Shown one piece after another: positions 20,805-29,229 of a DNA stretch of 64,000 nt; positions within the stretch are counted from its first letter, which is position 1, and the number at the start of each line of letters is the position of its first letter. The stretch comes from Brachybacterium aquaticum (GTDB lineage: Bacteria; Actinomycetota; Actinomycetes; Actinomycetales; Dermabacteraceae). Under the pieces are notes generated by a model. It did not search any database, had not been told where the DNA came from, and saw nothing but the letters and a program-made list of their open reading frames with translations. Position numbers and translations under genes: made by a program. Location: NCBI RefSeq assembly GCF_014204755.1, contig NZ_JACHLZ010000001.1:1550001-1614000 (forward strand), read 5' to 3'.

Positions 20805-22409
20805 TCAGGCGAGCTCGATGAGCTCCTGGTACTCGGCGTTCCAGAGGTCCTCGACGGCGTCGGGCATCATCAGCACGCGCTCGGGGCTCAGAGCCGCGAC
20901 CGCGCCGGGGTCGTGGGAGACCAGCACGACCGCGCCCTCGAAGGCCGCGAGCGCGCCGAGGATCTCCTCGCGGCTGGCGGGGTCGAGGTTGTTGGTCGGC
21001 TCGTCCAGCAGCAGCACGTTGGCGCTGGAGACCACGAGGGCCGCGAGCGCGAGGCGGGTCTTCTCGCCGCCGGAGAGGACGCGGGCGGGCTTGTGGACGT
21101 CGTCGCCGGTGAACAGGAAGGAGCCCAGGATCTTGCGGGCCTCGACCTCGGGCAGCTCGTAGGCCGCGGTCATCATGTTCTCCAGGACCGTGCGGTCCAG
21201 GTCGAGGGTCTCGTGCTCCTGGGCGTAGTAGCCGATGCGCAGGCCGTGACCAGGGATGATCTGCCCGGTGTCCGGCTGGTCCACGCCGCCGAGGATGCGC
21301 AGCAGGGTGGTCTTGCCGGCGCCGTTCAGGCCGATGATCACCACGCGCGAGCCGCGGTCGATCGCGAGGTCCACGCCGGTGAAGATCTCGAGGCTGCCGT
21401 AGGACTTCGAGAGGTCCTCGGCCATGAGCGGGGTCTTGCCGCAGGGGGCCGGCTTGGGGAAGCGCAGCGAGGCGACGCGGTCCTTCTGCCGCTCCCCCTC
21501 CACGCCGTCGAGCATCCGCTCGGCGCGCTTGAGCATGTTCTGGGCGGCGACGGCCTTGGTGGCCTTGGCGCGCATCTTCTCGGCCTGGGCGGTCAGGGCC
21601 GTGGCCTTCTTCTCCGCATTGGAACGTTCGCGCTTGCGACGCTTCTCGTCGTCCTCGCGCTGGCGCAGGTACTGCTTCCAGCCCATGTTGTAGATGTCGA
21701 TGACCGAGCGGTTCGCATCGAGGTAGAACACCTTGTTCACGACCTGCTCGACGAGCTCCACGTCGTGGCTGATCACGATCAGGCCGCCGCGGTAGGTCAT
21801 GAGGTACTCGCGCAGCCACACGATCGAGTCGTGGTCGAGGTGGTTGGTCGGCTCGTCCAGGATCATCGTCGTGGCCTGGGAGAACAGGATGCGGGCGAGC
21901 TCCACGCGGCGGCGCTGGCCGCCGGAGAGGGTGCCGAGCTCCTGCTCGAGGAGGCGGTTGGGGAGGCCGAGGTTCGCGGCCATCCGCTTGGCCTCGGCCT
22001 CGGCCGCGTAACCGCCGGCGGCGTCGAGCTCGGCCTCCAGGCGCGGGTAGCGGTCCATGGCCTTGATGCGCTTGGCCTCGGAGAGGTTCATGTCGCCCAT
22101 CTCCTGCTCGGCGCGGCGCAGGCGCTTCAGGATCCCGTCGAGCCCGCGGGCGGAGAGGATGCGGGCGAGCACGCTCTCGGTGTCCTCGCCGCTGTGGGTG
22201 TCCTGCGGGAGGTAGCCGAGCTCGCCGGAGACCTCGACGCTGCCCTCGGTGGGGTCCAGGGTGCCCGAGAGGACCTTGGTCAGCGTCGTCTTGCCGGCAC
22301 CGTTGCGGCCCACCAGACCGACCCGGTCCCCGTCGGTGACCTGGAAGGAGACGTCGCTCATGAGCAGCCGGGCGCCGACGCGGATGGCGAGGTCGTGCAC
22401 GGTGATCAC
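20805..22409 (-). CDS. ABC-F family ATPase (translation factor type)
   Basis: 534 residues, two ABC domains and no membrane segment. Walker A motifs GRNGAGKTT (about 34-42) and GLNGAGKTT (about 342-350); signatures LSGGQRRRVELARI and LSGGEKTRLALAAL; Walker B MILDEPTNHLDH and LLLDEPTNNLDP. The linker (about 245-310) is a charged coiled coil (REDDEKRRKRERSNAEKKA), as in ABC-F proteins that act at the ribosomal E site. EttA, Uup or a resistance subtype cannot be told apart here. The GTG at 22409 follows AAGGAG. Confidence 0.88.
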   Translation of the reverse strand: MITVHDLAIRVGARLLMSDVSFQVTDGDRVGLVGRNGAGKTTLTKVLSGTLDPTEGSVEVSGELGYLPQDTHSGEDTESVLARILSARGLDGILKRLRRAEQEMGDMNLSEAKRIKAMDRYPRLEAELDAAGGYAAEAEAKRMAANLGLPNRLLEQELGTLSGGQRRRVELARILFSQATTMILDEPTNHLDHDSIVWLREYLMTYRGGLIVISHDVELVEQVVNKVFYLDANRSVIDIYNMGWKQYLRQREDDEKRRKRERSNAEKKATALTAQAEKMRAKATKAVAAQNMLKRAERMLDGVEGERQKDRVASLRFPKPAPCGKTPLMAEDLSKSYGSLEIFTGVDLAIDRGSRVVIIGLNGAGKTTLLRILGGVDQPDTGQIIPGHGLRIGYYAQEHETLDLDRTVLENMMTAAYELPEVEARKILGSFLFTGDDVHKPARVLSGGEKTRLALAALVVSSANVLLLDEPTNNLDPASREEILGALAAFEGAVVLVSHDPGAVAALSPERVLMMPDAVEDLWNAEYQELIELA

Positions 22410-22457
22410 GGGATGGGGCTCCTTGTCGACGAGGGACGGCCGCGAAGGGCCGGATCG

Positions 22458-22463
22458 AGTCTA
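22458..22463 (-). promoter_or_regulatory. -10 box of the ABC-F gene (TAGACT)
   Basis: TAGACT on the minus strand predicts a start near 22451 and a leader of about 42 nt with the AAGGAG ribosome binding site. The divergent gap to ald (22410-22681) otherwise holds GC-rich sequence with an inverted pair of GGCCGACGGG 10-mers (22465-22474 and 22540-22549). Confidence 0.55.
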
Positions 22464-22681
22464 GGGCCGACGGGCCGTCGCAGCCCTCGGATATCCGCCC
22501 ACGGTGCCGCGTCCCACAGCCCGGCCCCCTCGCCGCTCCCCCGTCGGCCGAGACCCGGCGTCCACACGTCGGCCGAGCCCCGCGGCCCGCCCGCGCGGAT
22601 CCGCCGCGGAAGCCCCGCCGAGGTGTCATCCTGGGGCCGAGGCCGTGACCGCGGCCACGAGGGACAGTAGAGAGGCTGGAC

Positions 22682-23797
22682 ATGCGCATCGGGGTGCCCC
22701 GGGAGGTCAAGAACAACGAGAACCGGGTCGGTCTGGGAGCCGCCGGCGTCCACGAGCTGGTGGTGCGCGGGCACGAGGTCGTCGTGGAGACCGGTGCCGG
22801 TCTCGGCTCACGCGTGACCGACGCGGACTACGAGGCCGCGGGCGCGAGGATCCTCGGCTCGGCCGACGAGGTCTGGGAGCAGGCCGAGATGATCGTGAAG
22901 GTCAAGGAGCCGCTCCCGGAGGAGCACGGGCGGCTGCGGACGGGGCAGATCCTCTTCACCTACCTGCACCTGGCCGCGGATCGCGAGCTCACCGAGGCGC
23001 TGCTCGCGTCGGGCACGACCGCGGTCGCCTACGAGACCGTGCAGCTGCCGGACCGCTCCCTGCCGCTGCTCGCGCCGATGAGCGCGATCGCCGGCCGCCT
23101 CGCCGCGCAGGTGGGCGCGTACCACCTGATGTCGCCGCTCGGCGGCTCCGGGGTGCTGATGGGCGGCGTGCCCGGCACCTCCGAGGCGAACGTGCTGGTC
23201 GTGGGCGGCGGTGTGGTCGGCGAGCAGGCGGCGCTCATGGCGCACGGCCTCCACGCGAACGTCACCGTCATGGACCTCAACGTCGCGCGGCTCGGGCAGA
23301 TCGCGAACATGCACCACGGCGGGATCCTCACCCGCTACTCGACCAGCCTCGACCTCGCCGAGCAGATCGAGCGGGCCGACGTCGTGGTCGGTTCCGTGCT
23401 GATCCCGGGCAAGAAGGCGCCAAAGCTCGTCACCGACGAGATGGTCGCGCGAATGAAGCCGGGCTCGGTGCTGGTGGACGTCGCGATCGACCAGGGCGGC
23501 TGCTTCGAGAACTCCCGCCCCACCACGCACGACGACCCCACCTTCCGGGTGCACGACACCGTCTACTACTGTGTGGCGAACATGCCCGGCTCGGTGCCGG
23601 TCACCGCGACCGCAGCGCTGAACAACGCGACCCTCCCCTACATCCTGAAGCTCGCCGGGGCCGGGTGGCGTGACGCGCTGCGGGCCGATCCGGCGCTCGT
23701 CGCGGGCCTGCACACCCACGAGGGCGCGCTGACCCACGCCGGCACCGCCGAGGCGCACGGGCTCGAGCTCACCGACGCCGCCGCCGTCGTCGGCTGA
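22682..23797 (+). CDS. ald: Alanine dehydrogenase
   Basis: NAD-dependent interconversion of alanine and pyruvate plus ammonia. 371 residues, full length. N-terminal signature [18 protein letters not shown], catalytic region ([23 protein letters not shown] with the lysine in VKVKEP), and a Rossmann motif [20 protein letters not shown] near residue 170. ATG at 22682. TAGAGA lies 8 nt before the ATG, a weak -10 candidate. No ribosome binding site is evident. Monocistronic and ended by a very strong hairpin. Confidence 0.95.
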   Translation: MRIGVPREVKNNENRVGLGAAGVHELVVRGHEVVVETGAGLGSRVTDADYEAAGARILGSADEVWEQAEMIVKVKEPLPEEHGRLRTGQILFTYLHLAADRELTEALLASGTTAVAYETVQLPDRSLPLLAPMSAIAGRLAAQVGAYHLMSPLGGSGVLMGGVPGTSEANVLVVGGGVVGEQAALMAHGLHANVTVMDLNVARLGQIANMHHGGILTRYSTSLDLAEQIERADVVVGSVLIPGKKAPKLVTDEMVARMKPGSVLVDVAIDQGGCFENSRPTTHDDPTFRVHDTVYYCVANMPGSVPVTATAALNNATLPYILKLAGAGWRDALRADPALVAGLHTHEGALTHAGTAEAHGLELTDAAAVVG

Positions 23798-23809
23798 CGG
23801 GTCCGGACA

Positions 23810-23869
23810 GAGTTGTGCGCCCTCAGGGTCGATGTCGCGAGGGACATCGACCCTGAGGGCGCACAACTC
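23810..23869. terminator. 60-nt perfect hairpin between ald and sufT
   Basis: A 27-bp perfect stem (23810-23836 and 23843-23869) with the 6-nt loop GCGAGG. The arm starts GAGTTGTGCGCCCTCAGGG. It lies between two convergent genes and can act as a terminator in both directions, but the stem is much longer and less GC-only than the other hairpins of the window, and no U-tract follows. Confidence 0.9.
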
Positions 23870-23945
23870 GCCGCGGGCCCGCGCAGGAGCACCCCGCACA
23901 GGGGTGGGCCTCCGCGGCGACGGAGCTCAGGGCGTCAGCAGGGCT

Positions 23946-24278
23946 TCAGAGGTTGAACCCGATGGCGCGCAGCTGCTCGCGGCCGTCATCGGTGATCTTC
24001 TCCATGCCCCACGGCGGCATCCACACCCAGTTGATCCGGTGGGACTCGGTGATGGGGTCCAGCACCGCGAAGGTCTGCTCCTCGAGCATGTCGGTGAGCG
24101 GGCAGGCCGCAGAGGTGAGCGTCATGTCGATGACGGCGTTGCCGTCCTCGACGGTGACGCCGTAGACGAGGCCGAGGTCGACGACGTTGATCCCGAGCTC
24201 GGGGTCGATCACGTCCTTCATCGCCTCGAGCACGTCCTCGACGCCGACGGTCGAGGCGGGGGTGGTCTGGTCGGTCAT
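23946..24278 (-). CDS. sufT: SufT-like iron-sulfur assembly factor (MIP18/DUF59 family)
   Basis: 110 residues. The MIP18 core is complete: DVIDPELGINVVDLGLVYGV, MTLTSAACPLTDMLEEQ with the conserved cysteine, and WVWMPPWGMEKITDDGREQL. Members help mature Fe-S proteins with the Suf system. ATG at 24278 after GGGAGGAT. It is the last gene of the suf cluster, 67 nt after sufC. Confidence 0.9.
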   Translation of the reverse strand: MTDQTTPASTVGVEDVLEAMKDVIDPELGINVVDLGLVYGVTVEDGNAVIDMTLTSAACPLTDMLEEQTFAVLDPITESHRINWVWMPPWGMEKITDDGREQLRAIGFNL

Positions 24279-24304
24279 GGCATCCTCCCGATCGTTGGGG
24301 GTGG

Positions 24305-24337
24305 GTCGCCGCGGCCCAGCGACGGGGCCGCGGCGAC
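24305..24337 (-). terminator. Hairpin between sufC and sufT
   Basis: 13-bp perfect stem (GTCGCCGCGGCCC / GGGCCGCGGCGAC) with a 7-nt loop, 9 nt past the sufC stop and 27 nt before the sufT start. It may reduce read-through into sufT or protect the 3' end of the sufBDC message. Confidence 0.55.
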
Positions 24338-24345
24338 GTGGCGCA

Positions 24346-25107
24346 TCAGGCCTGGGCGCCGGTCAGGAAGCGGTCGTAGCCCTCGTTCTCGAGGCGCTCG
24401 GCCAGCTCGGGGCCGCCCTGCTCCGCGACCTTGCCGTTGACGAAGACGTGGACGAAGTCCGGCTTCACGTACTGCAGGATGCGGGTGTAGTGGGTGATCA
24501 GCATGATGCCCACCTCGGTGTTCTCCTTGGCGCGGTTGATGCCGTCGGAGACGATGCGCAGCGCGTCGACGTCGAGGCCGGAGTCGGTCTCGTCGAGGAT
24601 GGCGATGCCGGGCTTGAGCAGCTGCATCTGGAGGATCTCGTGGCGCTTCTTCTCGCCGCCGGAGAAGCCCTCGTTGACGTTGCGCTCGGCGAAGACGGGA
24701 TCCATCTTCAGGTCGTCCATGGCGCCCTTGACGTCCTTGACCCAGGTGCGCAGCGCGGGGGCCTCGCCGTCGACCGCGGTCTTGGCGGTGCGCAGGAAGT
24801 TCGAGACGGTCACGCCCGGGACCTCGACCGGGTACTGCATGGCGAGGAAGAGGCCGGCGCGGGCGCGCTCGTCCACGCTCATCTCCAGGACGTCCTCGCC
24901 GTCCAGCAGCAGCTCGCCGCCGGTGATCTCGTACTTGGGGTGGCCGGCGATGGCGTAGGCGAGGGTGGACTTGCCCGAGCCGTTGGGGCCCATGATCGCG
25001 TGGGTCTCGCCGGAGCGGATGGTGAGGTCGACACCCTTGAGGATCTCCTTGGTGCCCTCAGGGGTCTCGACGGTGGCGTGGAGGTTCTTGATCTCCAGGA
25101 TCGACAT
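24346..25107 (-). CDS. sufC: Fe-S assembly ATPase SufC
   Basis: ATPase of the SufBCD scaffold, soluble. 253 residues. Walker A GPNGSGKST at 39-47, FLAMQYPVEVPGV, signature FSGGEKKRHEILQM near 150, Walker B AILDETDSGLDVDALRI. ATG at 25107 after GGAGATAC. It follows the Rieske gene by 71 nt. Confidence 0.97.
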   Translation of the reverse strand: MSILEIKNLHATVETPEGTKEILKGVDLTIRSGETHAIMGPNGSGKSTLAYAIAGHPKYEITGGELLLDGEDVLEMSVDERARAGLFLAMQYPVEVPGVTVSNFLRTAKTAVDGEAPALRTWVKDVKGAMDDLKMDPVFAERNVNEGFSGGEKKRHEILQMQLLKPGIAILDETDSGLDVDALRIVSDGINRAKENTEVGIMLITHYTRILQYVKPDFVHVFVNGKVAEQGGPELAERLENEGYDRFLTGAQA

Positions 25108-25178
25108 GTGCGGTATCTCCTTGACCAGGGGTGCTGGTGGTGACGGTGAAGCAGTGGGACGGGCGGGTGCCCGGGGAC

Positions 25179-25517
25179 TCAGGTGGCGGGGGCGGCGGTC
25201 GGATCCACCAGGATCTCGCCGCTGCCCTCGTCGATCCGCACGGGGAACACCCGCACGGGACGGACGGCCGGCAGCTGCAGGGGTCGACCCGTGACCAGGT
25301 CGAACTGGCTGCCGTGCTTCCAGCATTCGATGGTGCAGCCCTCGACGTCGCCGTCGCTCAGCGCGATCTCGTCGTGCGAGCAGAGGTCCTCGAGGGCGTG
25401 GACGCCGCCGTCCGCGTCGCGCACCAGGGCGATCTCGATGCCCCCGGCGACGACGTCGAGCGCCGTGCCGGGGTCGAGGTCCGCCAGGGCGGCGACGGGG
25501 ACGAAGGCGTCCGGCAT
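25179..25517 (-). CDS. Rieske-type ferredoxin of the suf operon
   Basis: 112 residues. Rieske [2Fe-2S] ligands are present as CSH (LEDLCSHDEIAL, about residue 46) and CWKH (IECWKHGSQFD, about 65). This small ferredoxin lies between sufD and sufC in many actinobacteria; a role in electron supply for Fe-S assembly is plausible but unproven. The ATG at 25517 overlaps the sufD stop (TGATG). Confidence 0.9.
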   Translation of the reverse strand: MPDAFVPVAALADLDPGTALDVVAGGIEIALVRDADGGVHALEDLCSHDEIALSDGDVEGCTIECWKHGSQFDLVTGRPLQLPAVRPVRVFPVRIDEGSGEILVDPTAAPAT

Positions 25518-26836
25518 CAGTTCATGCTCCGGGCGAGCTCGTTCTCGATGGACTCGAAGAGGTGCTCGCGGATCTCCGGGACGTCGATCTTCTGGATCAG
25601 CTCAGCGAAGAAGCCGCGCACCACGAGCCGCCGCGCCTCGGCCTCGGGGATGCCCCGGGCGCGCAGGTAGAACAGCTGCTCGTCGTCGAAGCGACCGGTG
25701 GCGGCGGCATGGCCGGCGCCCTCGATCTCGCCGGTCTCGATCTCGAGGTTCGGCACGGAGTCCGCGCGGGCGCCCTCGGTGAGGACGAGGTTGCGGTTGA
25801 GCTCGTAGGTGTTGGTGCCCTCGGCCTCCTTGCGGATCAGCACGTCGCCGACCCACACGGAGCGCGCCTTTCTGCCCTGGAGCGCGCCCTTGTAGGCGAC
25901 GTCCGAGGAGCAGTTCGGGGCGGCGTGGTCCACGAAGAGCCGGTGCTCGAGGTACTGGTCCTCGTCGGAGAAGTACAGGCCCAGGTTCTCGAGCTCGGCG
26001 CCGGGGGCGGAGAACTCGCCGATGGCGCTGACGCGCACGGCGCTGCCGCCCAGCGAGACGACGATGTGCTTGAGCTTCGCGTCCCGGCCGAGCTTCGCGT
26101 GGTGGGTGGCGATGTGCAGCGCGTCGTCGTCCCAGTCCTGCAGGGCGATGACGGTCATCTGCGAGTTGTCGCCGACCACGAGCTCGACGTTCTGCGCGTA
26201 CTGCGCGGAGCCGGTGTGGTTCAGCACGAAGGTCGCGCTCGAGGACTCCTGGGTCTCCAGCACGAGGTGCGCGTTGCCGCGGCGGTCCGCGCCGCGACCG
26301 GTGACGTCCACGCGGAACGGCTGCTCGTACGCGGCGTTCTTCGCGGCCACCAGGTGCAGCGCCTGCTCGGTGCGGGCCGACGCGATCGCGGCGGGCAGGT
26401 CCTCGGGTACCAGGGTGGTGCCGCGGGGCGCCTGACCGGGCGCGAGGGTTGAGGCCTCGGGGGCGCCCTCGGGGACGGTGACGGCGTAGTCCAGCGCGGC
26501 ATCGCCCTCGCGGTCGTCGGTGGCGACGTCCTCGAACAGCGGCGCGAAGCGGCGCAGCGGGGTGAAGCGCCACTCCTCGATGTCGCTCTTGGGGCGCGTG
26601 TGGTCGCCGATCTCGAACGAGCGCAGGCGGGCGCCGCGGTTCAGCGCGGCGCGGGCCGACGGGGCATCGCCCGGCAGGGCGATCGCCTCGTCCTCGAGCT
26701 CGGGAGCGGCGGCGGTCTCGACGCCCTCCAGGGCGGTCTGGGCGGCCACGGGCGCGGCGCCCGCGGCGTGGCCGACGTTCTCATTGGCCGTCGGGTCCCC
26801 GAGGGACTCGGCACCCTTCACATCAGTGGTCGTCAT
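25517..26836 (-). CDS. sufD: Fe-S assembly scaffold protein SufD
   Basis: 439 residues. An alanine/glutamate-rich N-terminal 60 residues, then the SufB/D beta-helix core: DQYLEHRLFVDHAAPNCSSDVAYKGAL (given in part), GKARSVWVGDVLI-like RKARSVWVGDVLIRK, and the C-terminal HAAATGRFDDEQLFYLRARGIPEAEARRL. The usual HAAATG motif is kept. ATG at 26836 overlaps the sufB stop as ATGA. Confidence 0.95.
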   Translation of the reverse strand: MTTTDVKGAESLGDPTANENVGHAAGAAPVAAQTALEGVETAAAPELEDEAIALPGDAPSARAALNRGARLRSFEIGDHTRPKSDIEEWRFTPLRRFAPLFEDVATDDREGDAALDYAVTVPEGAPEASTLAPGQAPRGTTLVPEDLPAAIASARTEQALHLVAAKNAAYEQPFRVDVTGRGADRRGNAHLVLETQESSSATFVLNHTGSAQYAQNVELVVGDNSQMTVIALQDWDDDALHIATHHAKLGRDAKLKHIVVSLGGSAVRVSAIGEFSAPGAELENLGLYFSDEDQYLEHRLFVDHAAPNCSSDVAYKGALQGRKARSVWVGDVLIRKEAEGTNTYELNRNLVLTEGARADSVPNLEIETGEIEGAGHAAATGRFDDEQLFYLRARGIPEAEARRLVVRGFFAELIQKIDVPEIREHLFESIENELARSMN

Positions 26837-28263
26837 CAGCCGACTGCTCCTTCCATCTGCAGCTCGATCAGGCGGTTCAGCTCCAGGGCGTACTCCATCG
26901 GGAGCTCACGGGCGATGGGCTCGATGAAGCCGCGCACGATCATCGCCATCGCCTCGGTCTCCTCGAGGCCGCGGCTCATCAGGTAGAAGAGCTGCTCCTC
27001 GGAGACCTTGGAGACGGTGGCCTCGTGGCCCATCTGGACGTCGTCGACGCGCACGTCGACGTAGGGGTAGGTGTCGGTGCGGGAGATCGTGTCCACCAGC
27101 AGCGCGTCGCACAGCACGGTCGAGGCCGAGTGCTCGGCGCCGGGCATGACCTGCACCAGGCCGCGGTAGGAGGTCCGGCCGCCGCCGCGGGAGACCGACT
27201 TGGAGACGATCGAGCTCGAGGTGTGCGGCGCCATGTGCACCATCTTCGAGCCGGTGTCCTGCTGCTGGCCCTCGCCGGCGAAGGCGATGGACAGCGTCTC
27301 GCCGCGGGCGTGCTCGCCCATCAGCCAGACGGCGGGGTACTTCATGGTGACCTTGGAGCCGATGTTGCCGTCGACCCACTCCATGGTGCCGCCCTGCTCC
27401 ACCGTGGTGCGCTTGGTGACCAGGTTGTACACGTTGTTCGACCAGTTCTGGATAGTCGTGTAGCGGACGCGGGCGTCCTTCTTCACGACGATCTCCACGA
27501 CGGCGCTGTGCAGCGAGTCGGACTTGTAGATCGGCGCTGTGCAGCCCTCGACGTAGTGCACGTACGAGCCCTCGTCGGCGATGATCAGCGTGCGCTCGAA
27601 CTGGCCCATGTTCTCCGTGTTGATGCGGAAGTAGGCCTGCAGCGGGATCTCCACGTGCACGCCCTTGGGGACGTACACGAAGGACCCGCCGGACCACACG
27701 GCGGTGTTCAGTGCGGAGAACTTGTTGTCACCCGAGGGGATGACGGTGCCGAAGTACTCCTTGAACAGCTCCGGGTGCTCCTTGAGCGCGGTGTCGGTGT
27801 CCAGGAAGATGACGCCCTGCTCCTCCAGGTCCTCGCGGATCTGGTGGTAGACGACCTCGGACTCGTACTGCGCGGCGACGCCGGCGACCAGGCGCTGCTT
27901 CTCCGCCTCGGGGATGCCGAGCCGGTCGTAGGTCTCGCGGATGTCCTCGGGCAGCTCCTCCCAGGAGGTGGCCTGCTTCTCGGTGGAGCGGACGAAGTAC
28001 TTGATGTCGTCGAAGGCGATGCCGGACAGGTCCGGGCCCCAGGTGGGCATGGGCTTCTTGTCGAACAGCTTCAGGGCCTTCAGGCGGCGCTCGAGCATCC
28101 ACTCGGGCTCGCCCTTCTTGGCCGAGATGTCGCGGACGACCTCTTCGCTCAGCCCGCGGCGCGCGCTGGCGCCGATGGTGTCGTCGTCGTGCCAGCCGTA
28201 GGCGTACTGGCCCACGGACTCGATGATCTCGTCCTGTGTGAGCTTCTCCGGTGCGCTCGTCAT
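26836..28263 (-). CDS. sufB: Fe-S assembly scaffold protein SufB
   Basis: Main scaffold of the SufBCD complex. 475 residues. Typical blocks: [58 protein letters not shown] with the conserved cysteine, and [24 protein letters not shown]. No intein. ATG at 28263 overlaps the sufR stop. The complete sufR-sufB-sufD-Rieske-sufC-sufT order is on the minus strand. Confidence 0.98.
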   Translation of the reverse strand: MTSAPEKLTQDEIIESVGQYAYGWHDDDTIGASARRGLSEEVVRDISAKKGEPEWMLERRLKALKLFDKKPMPTWGPDLSGIAFDDIKYFVRSTEKQATSWEELPEDIRETYDRLGIPEAEKQRLVAGVAAQYESEVVYHQIREDLEEQGVIFLDTDTALKEHPELFKEYFGTVIPSGDNKFSALNTAVWSGGSFVYVPKGVHVEIPLQAYFRINTENMGQFERTLIIADEGSYVHYVEGCTAPIYKSDSLHSAVVEIVVKKDARVRYTTIQNWSNNVYNLVTKRTTVEQGGTMEWVDGNIGSKVTMKYPAVWLMGEHARGETLSIAFAGEGQQQDTGSKMVHMAPHTSSSIVSKSVSRGGGRTSYRGLVQVMPGAEHSASTVLCDALLVDTISRTDTYPYVDVRVDDVQMGHEATVSKVSEEQLFYLMSRGLEETEAMAMIVRGFIEPIARELPMEYALELNRLIELQMEGAVG

Positions 28264-28997
28264 GGTGTCCTTCCCTCGGTGAGCGGAATGTGGGTCGTGC
28301 AGGCGTGAGCTCCCTGCGCCAGGGTGGCCAGGCGCTGGACGGGAGCCCCGATCATGCGGGAGATGACGCGGGTCTCGGCCTCGCACAGCTCCGGATGGTC
28401 CGCCGCCACGTCCAGGACGGGGCAGCGGCCGTGGCAGAGCTGTGCCGTGACGAGGGTACGCGTGGTGGCGGACCCTCCACGGCGGCCGACGGGGAGCGGG
28501 ACGTGCAGCGGGCGCACCGTGGTGGCGTACCCCCGCTCCGAGAGCAGCTGCGAGAGCAGCTCGAGGCGGCGCGCGGTGGAGACGAACTCCCCCGCCTGCT
28601 CCGCCTCGGCGACCCGCTCGGCGAGCAGGCGCTCCCAGTCGGCGATGCGGCGCTCCGCGAGCGACGCCACCGCCTGGTCGCCCCCGAGTCGTGCGAGCTC
28701 GTCCAGGGCCAGCACGGCGAGTTCGTCGTAGCCGCCGGGCTGCCCCTCATGGACGGGCGGGGCGAGCACGAAGGTCTTGCTGGGACGGCCCCGGCCGCGC
28801 TGGGCGACGGGGACCTCGTGCTCGATGATCACCCCGTGGGCCTCGAGGGCCGCGAGATGGCGCCGCACGGCGGCGCTGGTGAGGCCGAATCGCTCGGCCA
28901 GCTGACGGGCCGCGATGGGCCCGTGGGCGGAGATCGCCTCGACGAGTCGGTCGCGCGTGGACTGCGCGACGTCCTGCTCGAGATCGGGCTCGGTCAT
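28260..28997 (-). CDS. sufR: Suf operon transcriptional repressor SufR
   Basis: 245 residues. N-terminal winged helix-turn-helix ([30 protein letters not shown], residues about 27-57), then a dimer/sensor region with cysteines that can hold an Fe-S cluster ([11 protein letters not shown]...HPELC, residues about 190-210). SufR proteins repress suf when clusters are plentiful. I start at the ATG at 28997, after GGAGGATGCC. It is the first gene of the operon and overlaps sufB by 4 nt. Confidence 0.93.
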   Translation of the reverse strand: MTEPDLEQDVAQSTRDRLVEAISAHGPIAARQLAERFGLTSAAVRRHLAALEAHGVIIEHEVPVAQRGRGRPSKTFVLAPPVHEGQPGGYDELAVLALDELARLGGDQAVASLAERRIADWERLLAERVAEAEQAGEFVSTARRLELLSQLLSERGYATTVRPLHVPLPVGRRGGSATTRTLVTAQLCHGRCPVLDVAADHPELCEAETRVISRMIGAPVQRLATLAQGAHACTTHIPLTEGRTP

Positions 28998-29026
28998 CGT
29001 GGCATCCTCCCTCCTCGACCCCCATG

Positions 29027-29032
29027 ATTTTA
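29027..29032 (-). promoter_or_regulatory. -10 box of the suf operon (TAAAAT) in an A/T-rich stretch
   Basis: TAAAAT on the minus strand, 30 nt before the sufR ATG, in the only A/T-rich patch of this gap (29025-29055). The patch also holds GGAAAGCATTCT, an imperfect GAA-N4-TTC dyad that could be a SufR site. The -35 is not clear. Confidence 0.5.
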
Positions 29033-29083
29033 CAACAGAATGCTTTCCAAATACGGGCCGGGGTAGTGTGCGGCACAGCACGA

Positions 29084-29098
29084 AGGGTGCCCTTACCT
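29084..29098. promoter_or_regulatory. Possible DtxR/IdeR-type iron box upstream of suf
   Basis: AGGGTGCCCTTACCT agrees at 12 of 15 positions, in either orientation, with the IdeR/DtxR core AGGTWAGSCTWACCT. It lies about 90 nt upstream of sufR and 132 nt upstream of the divergent GST gene. Iron control of suf is known in other actinobacteria, but this match is imperfect. Confidence 0.35.
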
Positions 29099-29170
29099 GC
29101 GCGATCGTCGGCCGACGGGGGCCACCCGGCCCCGCACCCCCTGACCCACCTGTCACCCTGCACTTCCATT

Positions 29171-29192
29171 TAGTTCGGTTTTCAACTACTCT
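29171..29192 (+). promoter_or_regulatory. Promoter/operator of the GST-like gene: TAGTT-N8-AACTA dyad over a TACTCT box
   Basis: A perfect 5-bp dyad TAGTT (29171-29175) and AACTA (29184-29188) overlaps the -10 candidate TACTCT (29187-29192). The start would be near 29199 and the leader about 31 nt with AGGAGGAG. The dyad is placed where a repressor would block the promoter. MarR- or HxlR-type redox repressors bind sites of this form, but no regulator is encoded nearby. Confidence 0.45.
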
Positions 29193-29229
29193 GGCGCCAT
29201 CAGCCCCGACCCGCCCAGGAGGAGACCGC

